Shown here: positions 18,807-25,997 of the stretch, one piece after another
How the letters are laid out: each line of letters opens with the position of its first letter
Numbering within the stretch: the first letter of the stretch is position 1
Origin: Butyriboletus loyo
Lineage: Eukaryota; Basidiomycota; Agaricomycetes; Boletales; Boletaceae
Direction: 5' to 3'
Length of the DNA: 25,997 bases
Assembly: GCA_038093515.1 (NCBI GenBank)
Contig: JBBPSI010000306.1
Coordinates: forward strand, 1-25,997
Translations under genes and position numbers: made by a program
Notes under the pieces: model-generated
The model's input: the letters and a program-made list of their open reading frames with translations, nothing else
Told to the model about the DNA's origin: nothing
The model's database searches: none

Positions 18807-21800
18807 AGAAGTCACTTAGTGCAGGGGTGTCTAAGGGATGGGACAATAATTCTTCTTCTTCTTCTTCTTTTCGAAATTCTTTCTCTTCACTATCCACATT
18901 TTCGGACTATAATATAGACGGAAATGAACTTTTAGATAAGGAACCAGAGTTGTCGATTAGTTCGGTGTTTATGAATTCATCCTCAGATGTAAGCATAGAC
19001 ATTCCTGGATTGATTGATTGGGAAGGGGATGATGATGATTCTTTTCCATGTATAACAAATATATCTATAGAACCCGAAAGAGAGTCTCCTATTGGGAGCT
19101 CGGCGCCGGGAAAGTGCGTGCTTAATTCTCTTTTGAGACAAATGAACACATGATCTTCGCTTTCTTCCTCTTCTAATTATAAAGCCCCTACAAAATCTTC
19201 CTTGATGTTCAGTGGAGATTATTCCCCAATGGTGAAAATCACTTACCAGTTGAATGCTACTTGGTGAACTCGTTCGCTTAAGGCTTTGCTGGATACGGGA
19301 GCAGTCAATACCTTCATCGACAAAAACTATTGTGATACGCATAGAATTGACTTGATTCCGTTACCAAGATCCATGGAGGTTATTAATGCCGACGGCTCTA
19401 AAGGAGCAATAGGTCGCATTACGCACAAAGCCTCCTTGTTTATGGAAATTGATGGACATTACGAAGCCATTGAGGCTTACGTTTCACTTCTTGGTTCTCA
19501 CCGAATGATTATTGGCTACGACTGGTTCGCACACCATAATCCAGACATTGATTGGCGTTTCAAAACCATTTCTTTCAATCATTGTTCCCCTTATTGTAAA
19601 GTTATCGAAGCTTCTATTTCTTCATCAAACCTTACTTCTTGCTGTACGATAGAACCCGGAGTTGCCAAAAAGGTACCCGCTGTATATCATGGTTATTTAG
19701 ATGTTTTCTCCAAAGCTGAGGCAGCAAGAATGCCTGAGCGGAAACCTTGGGATCATGCAATAGATCTCAAACCTGATTTTGTACCGAAAAAGGGCCGCGT
19801 CATTCCAATGTCCAACGAAGAACAGGACCAGATCAGGAGTTTCATGGAAAAAGAACTAAAGAAGGGATACATAAGACCATCGAAGTCACCTCAGACGGCC
19901 CCCATGTTCTTCATTCCCAAGAAAACAGGAGACAAGCGATTGGTCATGGATTATCGATATCTAAACAACGGAACCATTAAAAATGGTTACCCGTTACCTC
20001 TTATCCTGCAGTTGATTGATAGGCTTAAAGGCGCCGATATCTTTACTGCGTTGGATCTCAGATGGGAATTTAATAATATCCGTATCAAGGAAGGAGACAA
20101 ATGGAAAGCCGCATTTGTTACACCAATTGGGGCTTATGAACCTACCGTCATGTACTTCAGGCTTACCAACTCTCCGCCCACCTTCCAAAATATGATGAAT
20201 GATATCTTCAATAATATGTATGCATGCGTCATTATTTATATCAACAATGTTATGATATTCACAAAAGGAAAAACGAGGGCAGAGCATGAGGAAAAAGTAA
20301 AAGAAGTACTCCAACACCTTCGAGAAAACGATCTATATGTAAAACCAGAAAAATGTGTATTCTCTTCGAACAAAGTGGACTTTTTAGGAATGGTAGTTTC
20401 CAGGAACGGTGTTGAAATGCAGTCGAAGAAAACAGATGCCATCTGAGACTGGCCAATGCCCTTGTATCTGAAGCAGGTTCAAGAGTTCCTAGGGTTATGT
20501 AATTACTATCGGAGATTCATTGAGGGCTTCTCGGAAATTGCCCGACCCCTCAATAACTTAACAAAAAAGGATACCCCTTTCAAATGGGGAAAAGACGAAC
20601 AAACGGCATTTGACACACTGAAAAGGAAGTTTCACACAGCACCGTTATTAGCCTACCCCGATCGAGACAAGGAGATGCAGGTAGAAACGGACACTTCAGA
20701 TATAGCAGTAGGCGCAGTCCTTTCCATAAAAGGAACGGATGACCTATGGCGACCATGTGCATTCCTTTCCCACTCTTTCGATGCCGTGGAATGAAACTAT
20801 CTGATTTACGATAAAGAACTGCTGGCAGTAATACACGCCTTAGAAGAATGGCGACATTATCTAATTGGCAGAGAAGGGTTCGAGATCTGGACAGATCATA
20901 AGAACCTTGAGTACTGGAAAAAGCCGCAAACGCTGTCAGGAAGACAAGCACGATGGCATGCACTTCTCCAGGAATTCAATTATTTATTTGTTTACAAACC
21001 AGGCTCAACCAATGGCAGAGCAGATGCATTATCATGTTGAGCAGACCACAGTGAAGCCGTTATGGACCATAATACCAATATTACGGTACTTCCACCGAAC
21101 CTTTTCCTTAATAAAGTTTCTCTTTCTTCTTCCTTTTATGATACCTTACAAAAAGAATCTGAAAAACAAAAACAAAAAGAAATACCTGGATTTTATTACG
21201 ATACAGAACAATCCGTATTTATTAATGAAAAGAAAAAGGTCTTCGTGCCTGAGGCACTTAGGATACAATTACTTAACATTTGCCATGATTCGCCAATAGC
21301 CGGACATTCGGGTCAGGCCCGGACGGCTCATCTTCTCACACAGCATTTCACATGGCCTGGTGTTACAAAGGACATTAAATGTTATGTAGATAGCTGCCAA
21401 GCATGCACCCTCACGAAGGGTAAGCAAAAAGCACCAGCAGGAAAACTGTTACCACTTCCCACAGCTAGTCATCCATGGGAAGACATTTCCGTTGATTTTG
21501 TTACCAGACTTCCTTCTTCGAACGGCTTTGATGCCATTTGTACGATAGTGGATCGCTTCTCCAAGGAAGTCGTTTACGTCCCTTGTAAGACGACTACCTC
21601 TTCCAAGGAGTTAGCTGTTATTTTTAGAGACAATGTTTGGTGTGTTCACGGACTTCCTTGTACTATAGTTTCAGATCGTGGACCCCAGTTTGTATCGGAC
21701 TTTACCACGGAGCTTTGCAAGCTTCTCGGCATTTCCCAGAAGATCTCTACAGCATACCATCTGCAATCTGATGGTCAAACCGAACGGATAAATAGGGAGA

Positions 21801-22630
21801 TGGAACAATATTTACGTACCTATGTGGCAAAAAAACAGGAAAAATGGGCCGATTGGATCAAGATCGCCCAGTTTAACCATAATAATTCTCTTACCACCAC
21901 CACAGGTACCATTCCATTCTCTATCATGCATAATTATTATCCTAGAGTCGGGTTTGAAAAGACTTCCAACATGTTAGCCGGAGATTTCGCACGCAGTGCT
22001 GGGAAAGCACATGCTGAGGTTAAAGAAGCATTGGAAGAAGCTCGCAAGCGCATGGTATCGCAGGCCGATAATAGATGATCAGATGCGCCCGATTACAAAG
22101 TGGGAGATAGTGTGTGGCTCAGTACGGAGAACCTAAAGTTGCCGTACACTGCATGAAAACTCACACAGCGTTGGATCAGTCCTTATCGGATCAAGGCACT
22201 CAAACCGAACACTGTCGAACTTCAGCTGCCAAGCAGCATGCAGATTCATCCTGTAGTCAACATTTCTCAGGTTAAACCCTACCGAGAAACCCTTCCAGGA
22301 CAGCCTGTTCTGCACCCAGACCCAGTCAATGTCATGGACGAAGGATACTTGGAATTTGAGGTTGATTACATCGTTGCATCCTGGATGAAACGCAAGAAAT
22401 TGGAGTATTTGGTGCACTGGTGGGGCTATGACGAAACAGATCGCACATGGGAACCAGTATCCAATCTGGGCAATTCGCAGGACATAATCGCGGATTATCA
22501 CCATGCCCACCCTTCCGCCCCTCGTCCCCTTTGTGGCCTATCACTTTTTGAATTTTCTTCATTGTTTAAAGAGTACGGTCCTGAGCACGGAACTGCCTAT
22601 CACAGAACTCGCTTGGAATACGAGTCCTAG
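18804..22630 (+). pseudogene. pol: Ty3 pol, family B: protease, RT, RNase H, integrase, chromodomain
   Basis: From the frameshift site one frame runs to TAG at 22628-22630 with no indel over more than 1260 codons. A Ser-rich linker encoded by TTC repeats comes first. The protease has DTG at 19292-19300. RT follows, but its catalytic YxDD is YINN (20237-20248): both Asp codons are Asn. RNase H (ETDTSD, YDKELLA, WTDHKN), the integrase HHCC and an intact D, D, E (ISVDFVT, VSDRGPQFVS, DGQTERINRE) come next. A chromodomain (FEVDYIVASW, YLVHWWGY, RTWEP) lies at about 22341-22490. Seven premature stops at 19151, 19265, 20444, 20792, 21038, 22076 and 22154 are all TGA. The rest of the protein is well kept, so decay is recent and of one chemical type. 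Confidence 0.94.
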
Positions 22631-22641
22631 GGGGGGGGAGG
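22629..22641 (+). other. Polypurine tract of the family B element
   Basis: AG followed by a run of nine G and AGG lies directly before the 3' LTR start and overlaps the pol stop codon. This is the expected plus-strand primer. Confidence 0.8.
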
Positions 22642-23568
22642 TGTTATAATCGTATCTCCTATAACAAAACTTTGCGTTCGGACTTCATCATATTTCTCTT
22701 TCAAAGGTCACATGACTCAACACACATGATCGTGGGATTATACATGTGACCACATGCTGACTAAGCATATGACGTCACGGTCCAGACTGGCCTGGACTCT
22801 ATGATGTCATGCCTCATGTATTTAATCTCCGTTTACTTCTCTTCTTTTTGTTACACTGGGCACTAACAACTAGAACGACTAGGCGGCACTCTGGAGTAGC
22901 CACAAGACTCAAGAGACAATTCTGGGAGAAGTCTCAGACTATGTCTTAGTGTGCACACTAAGAGTCTGGAAGGATACTAATTGCTAGCAGAAGACTGCAT
23001 AGAACTAGATAAAGTACATGGGAGTAAAGACTGGGTCTTTATACTACTGGGGTCTGCACACAGACCAGGTGCCCAATCGGGGTCGTAAGGGTAAAAGATG
23101 AAAGTGGAAGGAATACTCTGGAAGCTTCCGGAGTATGAGAGAAATGGCGTCCATGTGCAGGAAGTGGTGACTAAGCTAGAACAGTTGGTACCGTTCAAGA
23201 GGAACTAGTGAAAGGCTAGGTGGATGTAATAGTCCTAATGGTAATGGAGAGAAAAAGTAGACCACTACCATAACACTTTTTGATCACCGTCGACTTCTAT
23301 TTTAATCTCCGTCAACCCTAACTTCTTCTTGTATATACATGTATAGTAACTAATCTCATGCACTGCTTGGTCTGTGCGCGTTTCCCTGTAATATATAAAG
23401 GCTCGTGGTTTGGGCTAGGATTCCCTAGCTTTAACCACTTGTCTTATTCGCTGGCAACAGTTGAGAGATTAAGGCTAGGAGCTATCCTCATTACCTTGCC
23501 AGTTACTTGTGTATAACTGCGATAGTCACAGAACCCTGTGTGCTCTGATAACTCACATTGTCATAACA
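22642..23568 (+). repeat. 3' LTR of the family B element, interrupted
   Basis: The two parts, 22642-22848 and 23281-23568, join to match the 5' LTR end to end, with the interruption after CTTCTTTT. The core promoter (TGGTCTGTGCGC at 23368-23379, then TATATAAAG) is in the second part. Differences from the 5' LTR are about 17 transitions and 2 transversions, with no indels apart from the nested insertion. Confidence 0.95.
22849..23275 (-). repeat. Solo LTR, family A, reverse, inside the family B 3' LTR
   Basis: Its minus-strand sequence begins TGTTATGGTAGTGG and ends CCCAGTGTAACA, 427 bp. A perfect target duplication CTTTT lies at 22844-22848 and 23276-23280. The conserved hairpin is at 22935-22968 and the GGTCTG palindrome at 23051-23066. 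This is the youngest event in its nest, and it shows that family A was still moving after family B. Confidence 0.95.
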
Positions 23569-23929
23569 CAAAGCCAGATAGCTTATTCTTCTACAGAAGC
23601 TGAATATATTGCACTTTCTGATTGTAGCAAGCAAGTAGTTTGGATTTGTTCACTACTTGAGGAAATTGGTTACCAGCTCACCCCTATACCTATATGTGGC
23701 AATAACCAAGGTTCCATATTTATGGCATCTAATCACATTACTGAAAAATGTAACAAACATGTCAATATAAAATGGCATGGTATACAGGAATTTGTACATG
23801 AAGGATTGGTAGAACTATTCTTCATTGAAGGGGCTTCCAACCCCACTGATATGTTCACCAAAAACCTAGGCCATATAAAGCTGGATCAGTTCTGATCACA
23901 ATTGGGACTTGTATTCTACAATGCATCAT
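23569..23929 (+). pseudogene. Ty1/copia pol, part 3: RNase H C-terminal part
   Basis: This resumes after the CAAAG target with AYSSTEAEYIALSDCSKQVV, then PICGNNQGSIFMASN, LVELFFIEGASNPTDMFTKN and LGHIKLDQF. A TGA at 23893 is followed in frame by SQLGLVFYNAS to a TGA. This is the usual copia RNase H ending and fits part 2 across the family B insertion. After it (to 24102) is a short AT-rich 3' untranslated stretch. Confidence 0.92.
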
Positions 23930-24095
23930 GATAGTGCTTTATAAACTAAATACATGTGGTGTGCATCTTCTGCACCTGCCACTCACCTAGTGTGCTTTTT
24001 GGCATCTATATATATGCTCAACTCAACACAAGTATATATTACTATGCACCAATCTCTTTGTTGCTTGTGTATCTCTTATGAGTGATGCTTAGCAT

Positions 24096-24102
24096 GGGGG
24101 AG
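24096..24102 (+). other. Copia polypurine tract
   Basis: GGGGGAG lies directly before TGTTAAAC, the usual junction at a copia 3' LTR. Confidence 0.7.
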
Positions 24103-24246
24103 TGTTAAACATATATTAGAATTATATAATATACTGATTACATAACATGTGTAGTCAGACCATATATGTACTTCGAACTCAGCTTAGCTGAGTTCTAATT
24201 AATCTTGTTCTTACACCACATTGTGCACTACAGCAAGTCTCTAACA
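24103..24246 (+). repeat. Copia 3' LTR (about 144 bp)
   Basis: It begins TGTTAAACAT after the purine tract and ends TCTCTAACA. Within it a perfect hairpin AACTCAGC-TTA-GCTGAGTT lies at 24176-24194. The 5' partner LTR is not in the window, so the right boundary rests on the TG...CA rule and the TGTTA/TAACA match. The spliced minus-strand gene is cut off at this point, which suggests the copia element inserted into it. Confidence 0.65.
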
Positions 24247-25899
24247 ACCAAACAGTAAGTACCTTTGGTACCTTCTCAAATGCACCATTTCTACAACTCC
24301 TCCCAATTCCTTCACCTTCCCTTTGCCCTTGTTGCATGGCACCACCTCTTCTGGGGTACTGGATTTGATAACAAGTAGGAATGGTTGCTGTCATGTTGCT
24401 CTTCCTTTCTGCTTTGCATGACATTAGCAGCCTCCAGAAGCAGGTGGAGTGTTACTTACCAAACTGTTTCCCCTTCTTTTCCACCTTCATGCAGAACCTC
24501 AACTTGTTACAAGCAATCTTGAGGGATGTGCACTTCATGCATGACCACCCTGGTTTCCCTCAGCATAGAATTTGAAGGACCTTGCATTTGCCACAAGGTG
24601 CCTTGTTGATAGCATCATCCTGGGATGTGGAAACACCAGCTTCCTCCTCCTCCTCCTTCTCCTCCTCTGGTGTTATAATCGTAACATTTATTCATACACT
24701 TTCATTTCGAACTTAGTCGTTTTACTTTCAAAGGTCACGTGACATAGTGCACGTGATCGTGGGAACTTACATGTGATCTCATGCTGACTAAGCATATGAT
24801 GTCATGGCCTAGACCAGGCCTAGACTCTATGACGTCACGACACATGTATTTAATCTCCGTTTACTTCTCTTCTTTATGATCCCCATGCCTCGTGTGGTTA
24901 ATCACCGTTGCGCTTCTCTTCTTTAGTCTAGCCATGTATAGTAGTTCATCACATGCACAGCATGGTCTGTGCGCATCTCTGTATAATATAAAAAGGGCTC
25001 GTGATTAGACTAGGATTCCCTAGTTTTAACCACTTGTCTATTCACTGGCAACAGTTGAGGACTAAGCTAGAACTCCTTGTTCATACTTGCCTGTGCTTTG
25101 TGTAGCGCAGCAACTGTAGTGGACCCTGTGTGACATAGTATTCGTACTGGCATTCGACCATGCGTTGCTTGCGTAACATCTGGGGTGGGATGGGTGTGCT
25201 TCTGGATCATTAGCATCAACAGGCCAAGGAGGAACTATCTTACTCACCTTGCATAGCCATGGCACGACCATCTCCATCATGTGCCCTGATCTGCCCACCT
25301 TAGGTGCCACTAGCACAGAGGAGGCAGATGGCACTCCCAAGTCCTCTGATTCCACCTTGTGCTCCTCAATCCTGGGGACCACTGCACTTGCCAATGTGCT
25401 CCTCTCCTTCTCCTCCTCCATCCATACCTTCACTTTCACCTCCTCCTCCTGTGCCTTCCATTCCATGCCCCACTTGTCATATAGGTGCTCTGCTTCCTGG
25501 AGCTGACCTTGAGTCTCCACCAAGATCAATGGTCCAGTGTTGACCTCAAGTCCCACAGTCAATATGCTATGAAGGGCACTCTGTGGGATATTAGCTATGA
25601 ATGGGTGGCATTAGACAGAAATGCCTACCATTATCCTGTTCCACTCCAATATCCAATATTCCTGCTCTTCCCACTGGTCATTGTTATCATCTGGGCATGT
25701 GCATGCTGCCATGTCCACAGCTTCCACTGCAGCCATGATCCATTCTTGTGCAATGTCTCTCGGATCCTCCACTTTCAGGCCTTGGGATGCTGCAAGAAGG
25801 TTGTCAGGACAGAAGGACGTGATGAATATGGATGGATTGTTTGGAAAGATGAATGTAGAGATGTACAGAAGAAAGAAGGGAAGTGTAGATAATCAATGA
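24247..25899 (-). pseudogene. Spliced gene with a Zn2Cys6-like cysteine cluster, broken by insertions
   Basis: On the minus strand a coherent reading is split by fungal-type introns. Exon 1 (open from 25899, first ATG at 25736: MAAVEAVDMAACTCPDDNND) ends at 25629. Intron 1 (25628-25581, 48 nt, GTAGGC, GCTAAT, CACAG) joins in frame. Exon 2 (25580-25248) is Glu/Lys-rich. Intron 2 starts GTGAGT at 25247 and its acceptor is hit by a solo LTR. Exon 3 (about 24668-24460) encodes a poly-Glu run, then C-x2-C-x6-C-x7-C-x2-C-x6-C at 24595-24509, the spacing of fungal Zn2Cys6 clusters, with a TGA at 24562-24560 between the halves. Intron 3 (24459-24409, 51 nt) joins in frame to a last exon that stops at the copia LTR. 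The exon 2-3 phase is off by one. The function is unknown; a DNA-binding or transposon-associated repeated gene is possible. Confidence 0.6.
24671..25178 (+). repeat. Solo LTR, family B, inside the minus-strand gene
   Basis: It begins TGTTATAATC and ends TTGCGTAACA, 508 bp, with a perfect target duplication TCTGG (24666-24670 and 25179-25183). It keeps a CACGTG site, TGATGTCA (24797-24804), TGACGTCA (24830-24837), TGGTCTGTGCGC (24963-24974) and a TATAAAAA box (24987-24994). It retains more CpG than the LTRs of the full element. The target is the acceptor of intron 2 of the minus-strand gene. Confidence 0.95.
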
Positions 25900-25997
25900 T
25901 CAGCAAGTATTTGTTTGTACATGTGTTGCCACACCACTTACATCAGCATCATGTGACTGACTAAGGACAGTCAGAATAAAAGACCCCTGTGGATGGA
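25900..25997. other. Window end, no feature recognised
   Basis: It lies upstream of the first open exon of the minus-strand gene. It could hold an earlier exon or the promoter, but I see no clear signal. Confidence 0.3.

Larger units (their letters stand above)
16186..23568 (+). mobile_element. Full-length Ty3/gypsy chromodomain element, family B, nested in copia
   Basis: It has 5' LTR 16186-16680, leader, gag, pol, a purine tract and 3' LTR 22642-23568 (itself interrupted). A perfect target duplication CAAAG lies at 16181-16185 and 23569-23573, and joining the flanks restores the copia RNase H reading (SWQSRQQ to AYSSTEAEY). Without the nested LTR the element is about 6.95 kb. The 5' and 3' LTRs differ at about 19 of 495 positions by my count, of which 17 are transitions, mostly at CpG. 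There is no third ORF after pol, unlike family A. The RT active site and several codons are destroyed, so it is non-autonomous now. Confidence 0.96.

Noticed and set aside
5599..22630. TGA read as an amino acid (recoding)
   Set aside because: Related copies have CGA or AGA at matching places, and decay signs are also present elsewhere. Simple mutation explains it.
24640..24670. TCC repeat as a regulatory microsatellite
   Set aside because: On the minus strand it encodes the poly-Glu run of the spliced gene, which explains it.
25249..25543. Plus-strand Ser/Pro-rich frames near the right end
   Set aside because: The minus strand has matching splice signals and in-frame exon joins, so the plus frames are shadows.

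Overview
This window is a transposon graveyard from a fungal nuclear genome, most likely a mushroom-forming basidiomycete (Agaricomycetes). The clues are chromodomain-bearing Ty3 pol genes, a Ty1/copia pol and a DD34E Tc1/mariner element of the kinds common in those fungi, and one spliced minus-strand gene whose introns are 48 to about 68 nt with GT..CTAAT..AG signals. No rRNA, tRNA, CRISPR or prokaryotic operon was seen. The species cannot be read from the sequence.

Layout. Bases 1-10930 are the 3' part of one Ty3 element (family A) and a second, complete internal region, joined head to tail through a shared LTR (LTR A, 3800-4225) and closed by LTR B (10503-10930). Both copies carry an unusual third ORF after pol. 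Bases 10931-11894 are two unrelated Ty3 scraps. A Tc1/mariner element (12180-14230, TA target) follows, split by a reverse solo LTR of a second Ty3 family (family B). From 14233 to 24246 lies a Ty1/copia element broken by a family A solo LTR (14852-15280) and by a full-length family B Ty3 element (16186-23568), whose own 3' LTR is broken by a reverse family A solo LTR (22849-23275). The window ends in a spliced gene on the minus strand with a Zn2Cys6-like cysteine cluster, cut by the copia element at one end and by a family B solo LTR (24671-25178) exactly at a splice acceptor.

Five of the insertions have perfect 5-bp target duplications (GGATG, CTCAG, CAAAG, CTTTT, TCTGG), so their relative order can be read directly. 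Almost every premature stop in pol is TGA, usually where a relative has CGA. The two LTRs of the family B element differ mostly as TG versus CA at former CpG sites, which points to silencing by CpG methylation and deamination. No element in the window looks able to move by itself.

Most worth following up: the post-pol zinc-knuckle ORF of family A; a canonical U UUA AAA slippery site ending directly at the family B gag stop codon; a 34-nt hairpin kept nearly unchanged in four otherwise diverged family A LTRs; a short hydrophobic ORF in frame ahead of family B gag; and the LTR insertion that duplicated a splice acceptor.
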